Of a stretch of 64,000 nucleotides of DNA, positions 13,601 to 25,027 are shown piece by piece. Made by a program: the position numbers and the translations under genes. The notes below the pieces were generated by a model. That model was given only the letters and a program-made list of their open reading frames with translations. It did not search any database and was not told the origin of the DNA. The stretch comes from Neurospora tetrasperma FGSC 2508 (Eukaryota > Ascomycota > Sordariomycetes > Sordariales > Sordariaceae): assembly GCF_000213175.1 (NCBI RefSeq), contig NW_009799099.1:2862029-2926028 (forward strand), written 5' to 3'. The stretch's first letter is position 1; every line of letters begins with the position of its first letter.

Positions 13601-16199
13601 ACTCCAGCAAGGCCGAATGGCTCCCAGTCACTAGGGGCGAAATTGACGGCTTCGTTGAAGTTAAAGCCATGGTTGAAGCCCGCGTGGTAGGCCTGTGGGA
13701 AGGTGATAACAAACTGGCCGGCCCGTTGATCCAGCGCATATACACGCACGCCTGCCTTTTTGAGTTGTTCAGGCGTGAGCAAAGTGACCAACTGGAATAG
13801 GAGATCCGGTTGCGTCTCAAACAGCTCCGGAACCGCTTCACGCATTGCGGCCTCAAACTTCTCAGCATCCTCGCCGGGGATGCCATACCAGGTCTTCGTT
13901 GCGCCAAAGTGCTGGTAGTTGGCAGAGTACGCATAGTGATCTTCGTTGTGCCAACAAAAGGTAGAGAAAATCATGCCCACATATACCCACGGTACCGTCA
14001 TGCCGGAGATGTCAGTCTTGATGTACCTGAAGAGACTTTCTGGGTGAAGAGGCAGCAGGTTGAGATTCCATGGATCCGTTGAGTAGGGATTGTTGGGATT
14101 CTTTTCCACGGTCGGGAATCCAGAGCCATGTGTCGTGCAATGAATATCTGCGCCATATTCGACTTCGACGGTCTCCTCCAGATCTGCGACCAAGCGCCAG
14201 AACTCACGCTCAACATCGTCTTCGGTAACCGGACGATGACAATTGAGAACCGCATCGAAAGGCATCTTGTTTTCGAAGTAGCCTTGCTTAAAGTCGGCAG
14301 CCTTCTCTTGGAACTGCTTGAGCGAATAGAGACCGCCCTCTTCGAAGCCAAACTGGCCGTCTCCGACGAGACATCTCGGGCAGTTCCATTCATTCTCTGG
14401 TTTGGTCTTGAGAGGAGGATCCAGGCACGAGCCATGATAGTGGTTATCGCAGGATTCGCAAACCAGCATGCATGAGCTCTCCTCACTACCCTTGCCACAT
14501 TGCTCGCAATTCTACCACAGTGTCAGTAGAGGTCCACATTTTAACGTTCATGTCAGACCTACCTCTCCCGAACTCGAGTCCTCTCTTGGAATTCTGGGTG
14601 CAGAAGGGCGAAAGAGCGACATATGTGAACCAGCCACTGTTGGGACCGAATCTGTCATAGAGGTCAGGTTAGCGTATGTAAGCCAGGAAGTGTCCTGAAC
14701 TCGGAGCACAGATTCCCAATGAGATGAGACGATGTTCTTGCTTCGAAGACGATAAGACTGTGTGCAGCACCACATGCCTCGGCCCGCGAACCTTGATATG
14801 CCTGAAGGCGGGGGGAATGATATGACCTACCCTTCTTGAGCCTCTTGCTACGACGACTGCCTGCTTCTCCATCGTCCTTGTCCACCGAGCTTTCCTTTTT
14901 GGCGGAATCTGACGTACTATCGAAGCTTAGTTGCCGCTTCAGTGAAGACGAGCCAGCTGCTGATGGTCGAACTTCCGGGGTATTCTTGGCAGAAGATAGC
15001 GGGGTGATGGCTTCTGATGCAGGGGCCAGCGGACGGTTTATACTCGTGAACCCGGAATTGATCGCCGTGAAGCCTCCAGTGTTGATGGCTGTGAAGCCAC
15101 TTTTGACCGGTGGCGCTGGTATCGATGGGGCGTCTAACATTGTGACATCCCGATCAGAATCCTTGGCGTGCCCGTTTACTGCTGTCTCCATGGGGTGCCG
15201 AGATGGAGATTCACCGCGAAGGTCTGAGGGGGTTTGGGCATTTGATCGCTTCATTGGGCTCGGGGCTGGGCTGGGTGTGAGAGGCCCACCGTATTCCAGC
15301 TCGAGTTGCTGATGAACGCCAGGCTTTGCGACTCGCAGATAGTCTTCGTACGGACAAAGCCATTTTTGATACGAATTTTTCAGCGATGTGGAAAGAGATG
15401 ACATGATCTTCCCGCTGTAGCCCAGATCACGTCCGATTTCCGCCCATTTTTTCAGCTTGCACACCTTGTCGAACCCTCCCCTAGCTTCAACGGCTTTCTT
15501 TAAGCGAAATAAGTCGAGCGGCTTTTTGTCAACGTACGGGAGCCGCGTGAGGTTGTTCCCATGTTGTCTGTGAAATTTTTGAAGGGCGTCGATATAGTTG
15601 ATATTGGCGCGCGAACTGCCTTCGATCGAGTTAAGTTCTTGCTTGCGGGTACGAAAGTGGAATCTCTGCAGTAGCATAGGTCAGCAAGCCCATTCGTAAA
15701 ATCTGTGCTCTGAAAAAGTGCGTGGTTGCAAATGGCATCACGGCTGCTGACGGGCGAGCGAGCGTACCTCGGTGTCAATTGCAAAATCGGGGTTCCATGA
15801 CTCGGGCGGGATTATCTTGCAGATACCAAATTTGCTGGCCTCTGGTGTGATTTTGCGAATGTACTCGAAGGGCTCTTTCCACTCCTCCTCAGTTGGGCAG
15901 TAAGATGGTGCCTCTTCAAGACCGTGAGGTCGGTTCTTCTTCTTTGAAGGTTCCTTGCACGCGGTAGGCTGGCCGCGTCGCTCCACCGAATTCAAATCGA
16001 GAGGTTCGCTCTTCATGAAGCTCAACGGGATCTGGGATTTCGGAGGATGGTAGCCGTTCGAGTTGACAGGCGCTGTCTTGGACTTGCCGTTGCTGGAATG
16101 GGAGGTAACGGTAGGGGAGGCTCGCGCGCTTGCATTGTTACTCGACGTTCCGGCAGCCGCCACAGCGACAGACCCGCCTCCAGACGGGGTGGACACCAT
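10657..16199 (-). CDS. kdm5: KDM5/JARID1-type histone H3K4 demethylase
   Basis: Four exons: 15768-16199, 14831-15665, 14563-14651, 10657-14511; product 1736 aa, the usual KDM5 size. Domains in order: JmjN (about 96-140, with [11 protein letters not shown]), ARID (about 146-255), PHD1 (from 453, Cys4-His-Cys3 pattern with [12 protein letters not shown]), JmjC (about 600-750), C5HC2 zinc finger (about 840-900), a long PLU-1-type helical region, and PHD2 (about 1355-1405, CECQ-like core [14 protein letters not shown]). The Fe(II) ligands look intact: WHNED supplies the HxE pair and [17 protein letters not shown] the distal His. The family removes methyl groups from H3K4me3/me2 in the nucleus using 2-oxoglutarate and O2. 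Exon 3 (89 nt) bridges the disordered linker between ARID and PHD1. The tail is His/Asp-rich and low complexity. Fungal relatives include S. pombe Lid2; I cannot tell its target genes from sequence. Confidence 0.95.
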
Positions 16200-19030
16200 G
16201 GCGAGTGGAGGCTATCTTTGGAGGGCGAATTGATAATCACACAGGCGAAGATCGGTGGTGGTGGGTGGGTCGAGACGCAGCTGTAACGTATTGGTGTGTA
16301 CGAAATCGGAGGTCTCTGTCTTATCGAAATATCGGACGCATCGTAGGTTACAAGGCTGAGGGCTGGTTTGGGGAAGAACAGTCGACAGCGCAGGGCCGCG
16401 AAATGATATGGCGCTACAGGGAGTTGTGCGTAGATTGGGGATGCGATATCCGGTTCTGCGCTGCTGCTTTTAGTAAGTGCAGGGTCTGCGCAGACGAAGA
16501 ACTGTGGCGGGCAGGTTGAGCGTATGTTGCCCAGGGAGCGAGCCCTGAGAACCTGAAAATTGAGGGCCAGAAGGCGACTAAGAGGGTAGGTATATCGTTC
16601 GTGCGTGTATGTGTCGCAGAAAGGAAATGCAGATCGAACCTCGTCCGAGTTCCTCCACTACCTCGGTCTACCGTGTTAGGGTTGGCTGTTTGTACAGACA
16701 CTCCGTGTGTAGATACCGTGAGTGACAGCAGAAGTAGCCTGATTTGCAGCTGGAAAAGGCAATGTGGTCCGGGATCCGTCGGTGACGACCTGAAGGTTTG
16801 TCGTCGGAACTAATCAAGGTTGCAATACGGGGTTGGACAACTGGATGCGTTCGAAGTGAGGCTGGTTGATGATTGTGAGAATGAGTGGATTGACCCGGAA
16901 GGGCGGAAGGGGTGGCCGAGCAGAAAGCCAGATTGTTCCAAAATTGTTATGGCGTTGGAAACGGGAGTGCAGACCGTGACTGGAGAGAAAGAGAGAGAAA
17001 TGAAAATAGAGATGGAGGCCAGGGCCAGGCGGAGACCGGAAGGGAGCAAGAAGTGGAAGTGAAGGTGGAAGAATGGCCGGGACCTGGACAGCACGGGATG
17101 ATGTGAATGGTGAATCGATAAAATGTGGTGTGAGGATGAAGTGTGTGGACGCCCAAGACCAGCAGTGAACTGACTGAGTGATAGTAGCTTCCCGGTCCCA
17201 GATCTGAAAGTGGTGCAGAGGTATACAGTTTTTGAGGGTTGTAATGTGTGTAGATGGGAATTGGGTTACTATCAGTTAGGAAGAGGGCAGGGGCATGTTA
17301 CTACATAGTGGGCCCATTCCACTTGCACAGGTTGAGGCTGGTTTGACGGGCGGCGGGACACGGAAGACGTTCAAATCCAACAAGGACCAAAGGCAAGCGG
17401 CGCTGCGGTAGCTGTCGGGACGAAATGGGGGAGGGCGCAACTCTTGCAGCGCGGTCATGGTAGCAGCGAGCGACGCCAGACATGATGCCGCCCGCCATTC
17501 GAGTTCAGTCGCGGTCCTCCGGCATCTGGTGGATCTCCACTAGACCCTTCTAGGCCAAGTTCCGTACCTCTGTATCTTCGATTTTCAATGTCATCATCGA
17601 TGGATCGACTCCGTTTGGATAACAAAACAAAGTCGCACCTGATACTCATCAACCCATCTACTACAGTCAACCCCGTACCAATCGAGAAAAAGTGCGCGCG
17701 CTTCGTTATGTTAAAGTACGTGCGGCTGAGGTCAATATTAACAGCCTTTTCGCCTTCTATCTTTTGTTCCTGCGTAGACTGGCCGGGGATGTGTGTTCTT
17801 CATTGACGGGAAACTCCAATGTGCCAACATATCAACCGTACACCTGGGTAGGTGTCGATGAGTCGTAAATCAACTTTTCCTTTCTCCCATTTTCTCTGGA
17901 AAGTTCGGGGTCCTCCTTCTCACGCACTGGGCAAGTCTTGTCCATCCGCCGCAAACACAGTGTACTCCTGCAAACTGTGTTGTGCTTGATCCGCCCCTCC
18001 AGTGGTCGAGATATTGGCAGGGGTGAAGGTCCGGGCTGCGGTATAGGCATCAATGCGCCATCATGACTCTAATGCATGACCGAACAATATGGTTTGAGGA
18101 AGGATAGATATAATTCGTTTTGAAACATCACTGTCATCGCGCTGGGGCATGAGAAAGGAATCAATGGAATAAAAGAGCGGAGGGTGGTTAGCTTGTATGC
18201 ATCCGGAAACAAATACTTGTGCTTTCCACTGCTCCGCGCATTTCGAAACATGAATCACCACACCTGAATGACCAAAAATGGTCCGAAGTTTTTGGGTTCT
18301 CGCAAGTTTCGATCGATTGGGTCGCCCGTGGCCAGCAAAGAAAATCACTAGACGCACGATCATCAGTCCTGCCAAAATCGCAACTGTTCAAATGATCACA
18401 AATGTATGGTGAGTCTGCAGGTTGTTACAATATCCTGAATCTGGGGGAAAGCCATAGGGCAATGCGACAATTGGAATACCGCAAGCGGCCAAATGTGCAT
18501 GGCAGTTCCAGGTGGCAGTCCGACTCGGGGTTCAGTCGGAGTCATAAAATGCCTGGAGACCACATCCCATCATGTTCCATGAAAGAGAAAAGAGGGACTC
18601 GATGGACCCGGGAAATCTAAGCACCGGTCGAACCGAAAGAAAGGCCCTGATATTGACAGGGGTATGGCCGTCAGTAGTCGCATCGCCCTCCAATTAGAAA
18701 AGACTCGACGTTGAAGAGAAATGCCAAGGCCAGCAGACTGGGGCGATTTCCCTGCGTTGGCGGGGCAGATCTGAATGACTCAGCAGACACGTGAAACCGC
18801 AACCGGCACCTCTCTTTCAACCCTCCGAGCCTCTTCCCAATGAGTCCAATCACATCTGTGGTTTCCCTAGCTGTTTCTGTTGGCTGGTCTTATGCTTTGA
18901 GTCGACCAACTTGATCATGTCACGGCATGCGTGAGACTTGGAGTCCCAGAGGCCAAGGATAAATCAACAAGAGCATATCGTGATCGTGCCAGCAATTAGA
19001 GCCAGCTCTCTGAAGTCTGGATTCTTTCGC
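16200..19030. other. Intergenic region between KDM5 and SLX1 genes
   Basis: I see no supported gene. The left part is the likely promoter and 5' leader of the minus-strand KDM5 gene, and the right end the 3' flank of the minus-strand SLX1 gene. Open frames here are short and lack coding character. Confidence 0.55.
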
Positions 19031-20233
19031 CTACTGAAGGCACGCGATATCGAGAAACTCGCTGTCTTCGCTATCCTCCACGACCCTCTGAGGCGTCGTC
19101 TTCACCTCTCGATTCCCTTTTGTATTTTTCTCCTCAGCATTGTTCCCTTTCTCATCAGCGACCTTCCCTTTGCCCTTCCCCTTGCCCTTTGCTGCCCGTT
19201 GCCTCTTCTTCTTCAGCAGCTTCTCCACCTCTGCCTGCCCCCTGATCCTTAATGTCAACTCCTTCATCATGTCTCCCCAAAGAACCTCGCCGTGACACTT
19301 TGGACACTCTCCCTTCACTGGAAGTATCTCATCCCCTCTATCCATCTTCATCCTCCTTGTTTCTTGCTTCAGGAGACACCGGCTCCAACAGTCAAGGTGT
19401 CCTACAGCCTCACAGCTTGTATTCGGGCAGATCGCATATAACCCCCTTCCCGCCACCATAGCCTCCTTACACACCACACAGCTCCCCTGCCTTTCAAACT
19501 CCCAAATCTCCTGACCCTTGGCTACGTACTCTTTTATCGGCGCGTAATCGAGCGGTAAAGCATAGATCCCATGTTTGTTCTCATCTTGCGCGTCGTCGCC
19601 GTCGTCGTCATCGTGCGGGTCATTTTCAGCTTCTTCCCCCACCCCAATCACGCCCGCCCCTTGTGGCGCCGTCGGACTGCCAAAGTCCGTAACCACCTCT
19701 ACCTTCAAGTCTCCCAACTCTCCCACCCCTCCTCCGCCACTCTTACCCTTCCCACCACCTCTCTCCCAAACCCTCCAAACATCCTCCTCAAAGAAATGCA
19801 CCCTCAAAGGCCACCTCCCAAAGCTTCTCACCCCCACCAACATCCTCAAAGCCTCCATCACCCCCACCAAACTCTTCCTCGGCCTTTTCAGGTGTCCCGT
19901 CTTCCTTCTCCCCAGTCCCTTCACTGCCTCGGCTCTTTTTTCGGCAGGAATATGCAGCGACTTGTGTGGGTTATTCAAGGCCCATTCAAACTTCAGCGCG
20001 GCGATCATGCTCGGAAAACCGGAGACCAGACAGACCATGTTCCATGGCCGAAGGGATATCTTCGAAGTGCGGTAGGCGCCACCCTTGGCGAGCCCGTTGT
20101 GTTGTGAGAGGCGCCGGGGTGGGTGAGGCGTGGAGCCGATGTAGAGGGAAGCGTGCCGGGGCTGGGAGCGGAGGATGTAGACTGTGTAGAGGGCGGGAAT
20201 GGGTTTGGGCTGGATTTGGGTGGTGGTTGACAT
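19031..20233 (-). CDS. slx1: Structure-specific endonuclease subunit SLX1
   Basis: One uninterrupted exon of 400 aa. The N-terminus is a GIY-YIG nuclease (residues about 14-95): YTVYIL then SLYIGST supply the two halves of the motif, PPRRLSQHNG carries the catalytic Arg region, and AALKFEWALNN the metal-binding Glu. The C-terminal half holds a RING/PHD-like zinc module of SLX1 type, beginning CVVCKEAM, continuing with CPNTSCEAVGHLDCW and closing with GECPKCHGEVLW. SLX1 with its partner SLX4 cuts branched DNA such as Holliday junctions and replication-fork structures in the nucleus. A Lys/Gly-rich segment near residues 345-375 may be a nuclear-localisation signal. SLX4 is not in the window. 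Both catalytic and zinc-binding residues appear present, so the gene looks functional. Confidence 0.95.
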   Translation of the reverse strand: MSTTTQIQPKPIPALYTVYILRSQPRHASLYIGSTPHPPRRLSQHNGLAKGGAYRTSKISLRPWNMVCLVSGFPSMIAALKFEWALNNPHKSLHIPAEKRAEAVKGLGRRKTGHLKRPRKSLVGVMEALRMLVGVRSFGRWPLRVHFFEEDVWRVWERGGGKGKSGGGGVGELGDLKVEVVTDFGSPTAPQGAGVIGVGEEAENDPHDDDDGDDAQDENKHGIYALPLDYAPIKEYVAKGQEIWEFERQGSCVVCKEAMVAGRGLYAICPNTSCEAVGHLDCWSRCLLKQETRRMKMDRGDEILPVKGECPKCHGEVLWGDMMKELTLRIRGQAEVEKLLKKKRQRAAKGKGKGKGKVADEKGNNAEEKNTKGNREVKTTPQRVVEDSEDSEFLDIACLQ

Positions 20234-20855
20234 CGTTTCTGTTTTCCTCTCTTGGGAGGGAAGTGGATTTGTTTTCTATAAGTGAGGTTGTCGTGACGTT
20301 TGGCTTGTTGTCATTTGCGGTCAAGACCTTGTTCTTATTTGCGGATTTCCCGGTGGACAATTTGCTTGATGATGAATTAGATGTGAACCGAGTGTCGCGT
20401 CAGTCGGGACAGTCACCAAGAAGTACCGAACATTCGTTGATTGCACCCATTGGGCGATTGTGGTATTTTCGAGGTGCAAAAAGCAAAGCGTAACCAAGTT
20501 TGTATGTGATGAAAATTGGTAACAGTGAAGAAGTGGAGGTTGCCGTCTTTGTTTACAGGATGTTGTTTATTCATGGCCGCAGTACCCGGAATGGCTGCCC
20601 AATTATTTCACGCCCTTGACCTCGCTATACCCCACTTGGTGGGTCCAAGCTTTCTAAGCCCTTGGCTGCTCTGTTGGTTTCACAGGATGAAATGTCAAAC
20701 AACCTCACTATCTATTTATTCTTGAAATAGTCCGAATTCGTAGCTCGATTGTGGACGGGAGGACTTTTGGGTATAATATTATCGTCACAATGTGGAGTTT
20801 TAATCTTGACCAATCATAAAATCCTCTACCTATCTCATCCATCTTCTAACACCTC
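20234..20855. other. Intergenic region, SLX1 promoter and SF3A3 3' flank
   Basis: About 620 bases lie between the SF3A3 stop and the SLX1 start, both on the minus strand. I see no gene and no clear regulatory motif. Confidence 0.5.
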
Positions 20856-22418
20856 TCAAAGCAGACCCTGCTTCTGCAGATCAAGATATACCTTTTCTGG
20901 CATGACATTACCCTCAGCGTCCTCCATCTGCACGATCGAGCCCTCATCCACGTTGGTCTTTCTCGAGTCACCTTGAATCTTGTTCCACAGCCTCACCGCC
21001 TCCTCGATAGACGTGATGTCTCGGAACAGATGTGTGTTTGTGATACCCAGACGCTTCAGGTTGGTGATGTGATTTGTCTCGTTGAAGTGCTTATCAAAAG
21101 CACGCCGGCCACGGTAGACAAAGTTGCCACAAATCTCGCAGGGAAATTCTTGGCCCAGACCATGCAACCTGTAGAGCCAGAAGGGAATCGGCTTTCCGTC
21201 CCAAGCCAGTGGTAGCTTGAGCGGGTTGTAGATCTTATCATCTCCGCCATCATCCTCGTCTTCCTCAGCCTCCTTAGCCTGCCTTCTGAACGTGGTGTTG
21301 TAGAGATTCTCCAACTCTTGTTGCCGCTCACGCTCCGTCATGCCCTGCCTACGTTCAACGTTCACTCTTGTGTCGTCCCGCTCCGTCTTCATAGCGCTGG
21401 AAAGCTTCTTGATGCGGTACTCCCTCTCAGCGACCGCCCGTTCCTTGAGGCGATGCGCTAGCGGGGCAACCGTGCCGTTTGATGTACCGTTGGCCGACTC
21501 TCCGTGAATCGCCGCCAACACCTCAGCGGCCTTAATGTGCTTCCTGCCGGAAAGATGGTTCGTGTAAACGTTTTCGTTCTTGAACTCCTTCTCGCATGCC
21601 TCGCACCAAACCGCGTCAGCGCTGCTCAAAGTCCGGTCTGTCGCAGAGCCCTTGGCCGCCAGCTTCTCCTTGCGCCAACCTTCAATTTCGTCCTTTTCCC
21701 AAGCCGAATCGAATTCCTTGTCCCAGTCACCAAACACCTTTTCGAGATTTTCGAGTGGTCGCGTGCGTCGAATGAAGGATTCCAGATACTCCATCAACTC
21801 GCCAAGGTACTTGAAATATTGGTCGGTCAACTTGTCGGCCCGCTTGACTCCACCATAACCGGGTTGGAAGTTGTCAAAAACTTCAAGATACTGCATATAC
21901 GGGAGTCGCTTCACATTGGGAAGGTTGAGGTAGGATTCGTGGCTGGCGTGCAAATCGAAGAAACGACCGTATGCCTCTTCGCCCGAGAACATGCTTTCCA
22001 CCAAAAATGGCTGATCGTCGCCCTGCTTCCGCGGCCGGTACCAGTTTTCCGAGTTCTCGGCTTGCTCATTTGGGTACCGCGAGTGATGTTCCTTGATACT
22101 GGCTACTTGTTTGTAGAATTCCTCGAAGGGGTCACCACTGCCAATCTGCAGGATTTCCTTGAAGCGCACTCCAGACTTGTCCTCGTATAGGGGAAGAAGC
22201 TCACGGGACTGGTGCTGAATCTGGTCGAGGAGTTGGGACACCTCATGATCACGATTAAGACGTTCATGAATCTACGGATGTGTCAGCATAGAGGGTCTTA
22301 GGAGAAACTTCGCGTGGAGGAAACATGCCTGTTTTGGCTCGTCGCGCAAACGGTCCGCGATACCCTGCTCGAGGCGTTCGAGATCCTCGTGAATGTATCT
22401 CTGCTCTTCTATCAACAT
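20856..22418 (-). CDS. sf3a3: Splicing factor 3A subunit 3 (SF3a60/Prp9 type)
   Basis: Two exons: 22329-22418 (30 codons) and 20856-22271, giving 501 aa, the same size as the human protein. The N-terminus starts MLIEEQRYIHEDLERLE, matching the conserved family start. Two C2H2 matrin-type zinc fingers are visible: WCEACEKEFKNENVYTNHL with RKHIK (about 211-240) and FPCEICGNFVYRGRRAFDKH with NETNH near 415-445. SF3a60 is part of the U2 snRNP SF3a complex, which helps recognise the branch site. The only frame-preserving splice uses a GC donor (CAG then GCATGT) and a TAG acceptor; a GCTGACAC branch-like site lies just upstream of the acceptor. The neighbouring gene across a shared 576-base promoter is another RNA-processing factor, FAL1. 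Confidence 0.93.
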
Positions 22419-22994
22419 GTTGACCAATGTGGCACCCGCAAATTGCCCTATTTGATCAGAAGTGAAGATGCGCGTAGAAGAGCCGAACTTGTCGTGTCGG
22501 GATGCAGAATTGCGAATGGGAAAACTAGGATGATTTCTAGAAGAGAGGTTGCTGAAACGTGCTTTTTCGGCGCCACCAATTGCTTCCGTGTACGAAGTCC
22601 AGAAGAACAGCAGGGAAACACGTCGCGGCAGGCAAAGAACTCTCCGGCAACTCCTTAGCGAAATCCACCAACTGCCCTGTCACAGATCCCCCGTCGTTCC
22701 ATTAAATAAGGTTGGCCGACATTCTGCCGACCTGAGGGCTTGTCATCTTGGCAACTTTTTTTGACAACGGGAAAGCTCCACTCCAGTGCCGCCACACGTC
22801 GACATCGCATATCCATCGTCAATCACTGTCGCGCTTTCGGTACAGTGGGCTGTTTTTGTCTCGGGTGCAAAATAATTTCCAATAAGTCAACACTCCGGTC
22901 GAACTGCATCGTCAATATCCGCAACCACAACATCGCATCCTCGGTCCTGACACACCTCAGAAACATATCCAATTCATCGACAGAATCGCCCAAC
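22419..22994. promoter_or_regulatory. Shared divergent promoter of SF3A3 and FAL1
   Basis: The 576 bases between the two start codons must hold both 5' leaders and promoters. I see no canonical TATA box. The arrangement follows from the head-to-head gene order; regulation itself is inferred. Confidence 0.5.
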
Positions 22995-24332
22995 ATGGCT
23001 GACGGCGGAATCGATCGCAAGGCCGATGAAAAGATTCAGTTCTCCACCTCCAAGGAGGTAACGGTTCATCCGACTTTCGAGTCGATGTCCTTGAAGGGTA
23101 GGTTTTGTCGCATCGCATATATTTCGTGGTTGCTGTAGCTCTGTTGATCGGACTGAAATTAACCGGTTCTTCAAACAGAGAGCCTCCTTCGCGGTATCTA
23201 CGCCTACGGATATGAGTCCCCCTCTGCCGTCCAGTCCCGCGCCATCGTTCAGATCTGCAAGGGTCGCGATACCATCGCCCAGGCCCAGTCCGGTACCGGT
23301 AAAACAGCCACTTTCTCGATCTCTATGCTTCAGGTCATCGACACCGCCGTGCGCGAGACCCAGGCCCTCGTCCTTTCCCCGACCCGCGAACTTGCGACCC
23401 AGATTCAGAGCGTTGTGATGGCTTTGGGAGATTACATGAACGTTCAATGCCATGCTTGCATTGGTGGCACCAACGTCGGAGAGGATATTCGCAAGCTCGA
23501 CTATGGTCAACACATTGTCTCTGGCACTCCTGGTCGTGTTGCCGACATGATTCGCCGCCGTCATCTCCGCACCAGACACATCAAGATGCTGGTTCTCGAT
23601 GAAGCCGATGAGCTCCTCAACCAGGGTTTCCGCGAGCAGATCTACGATGTGTACCGCTATCTTCCGCCTGCCACACAAGTCGTTGTCGTCTCTGCCACCC
23701 TCCCTTATGATGTGCTCGACATGACCACCAAGTTCATGACCGACCCAGTTCGTATCCTGGTCAAGCGTGACGAGTTGACGCTCGAGGGTCTGAAGCAGTA
23801 CTTCATTGCTGTGGAGAAGGAGGACTGGAAGTTTGATACTCTTTGCGATCTCTACGACACTCTAACTATTACACAAGCCGTTATTTTCTGCAACACCCGC
23901 CGGAAGGTCGACTGGTTGACCGACAAAATGCGCGAAGCCAACTTCACTGTCAGCAGCATGCACGGCGATATGCCTCAGAAGGAGAGAGACAGCATTATGC
24001 AGGATTTCAGACAGGGCAATAGCAGAGTGCTTATCTCGACCGATGTGTGGGCCCGCGGTATCGATGTTCAGCAGGTCAGCTTGGTTATCAACTATGATCT
24101 TCCCAGCAACCGTGAAAACTACATTCATCGGATCGGTCGTTCGGGTAGATTCGGTCGCAAGGGTGTTGCCATCAACTTCGTTACTAGCGAGGATGTCCGC
24201 ATCTTGCGTGATATCGAGTGTAAGTGTTGGACAATCTAACCTCAGCGCCTTCTTTTGCTAACGGGAGATACAGTGTACTACTCGACCCAGATTGATGAGA
24301 TGCCCATGAATGTTGCCGACCTTATCTCCTAA
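22995..24332 (+). CDS. fal-1: DEAD-box RNA helicase FAL1 (eIF4A-III)
   Basis: Three exons: 22995-23097, 23179-24219, 24274-24332; product 400 aa. Helicase motifs are complete: Q motif around GYESPSAVQ, motif [19 protein letters not shown], motif II DEAD (in VLDEADELL), SAT, and the C-terminal ARGIDV and [10 protein letters not shown]. The C-terminal MPMNVADLI is diagnostic of the eIF4A/FAL1 clade, and the N-terminus [14 protein letters not shown] resembles Neurospora FAL1. In filamentous fungi and animals this protein is the eIF4A-III core of the exon junction complex; in yeast the orthologue works in 18S rRNA maturation. Which role dominates here cannot be read from sequence. The divergent neighbour is the splicing factor SF3A3. 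Confidence 0.97.
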
Positions 24333-25027
24333 GAGGCTAGCGTGGGGTGTTTCAGGTGCACATTGGGTCAAAATGCAAAGGGGCAGGTCGCGTCCGTCAT
24401 TGATTAGGTCACAAAGGGTGGCTTCAAGAGGACAGAATTCAAGTGGGAGGAAAGGGGCATGTCGGCCTTAAGGTACGGTAGCCTTCCACGATCCCGGCTC
24501 CTTGTATACATCTTGCTGACCATACGACAAGGACGCCTTACAGATTGGAAAACATATCTAGGTGTCAATGCTAGTATGCGAACGAGAAATTCACAAGACT
24601 TGGAAATATTCCAGGTGTCACTTGATCTCGAGATACTATGGCTATGAGATTTCAACAACGAAACTCTTTTCTGTCAGTCTAATACCTAGCATGCAATTCA
24701 GTAAAGCGATCACAACACGCTTAGCCTCTACCGGGGTTTATTTCGCATTGTGGAGTTGCATGACAGCCGTCTGACGTAGCACAAGTGAAACAATGGTCGC
24801 TACAATACAAGGCAACGCAGGGAATTGTACGCTAATCAGCCAACTGATACGGTAATTGACAAGACCGAAATATATCCGGCGATGTTGTCATCGCCCGCCG
24901 CAAGAGTGGGGACTTTGATGATTAAGTCCAACATCAACCCGACAATAAGTATGCTCATTTTCACCTCACAGGGCAGACAACACCTATCCAATTTTCTGAA
25001 CAAATTCGCCAAACAAAAGAGTCAAAA
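24333..25027. other. Intergenic region, no gene seen
   Basis: This stretch contains the 3' flank of FAL1 and the upstream region of the aldo/keto reductase gene. Open frames are short and unrecognised. Confidence 0.5.
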
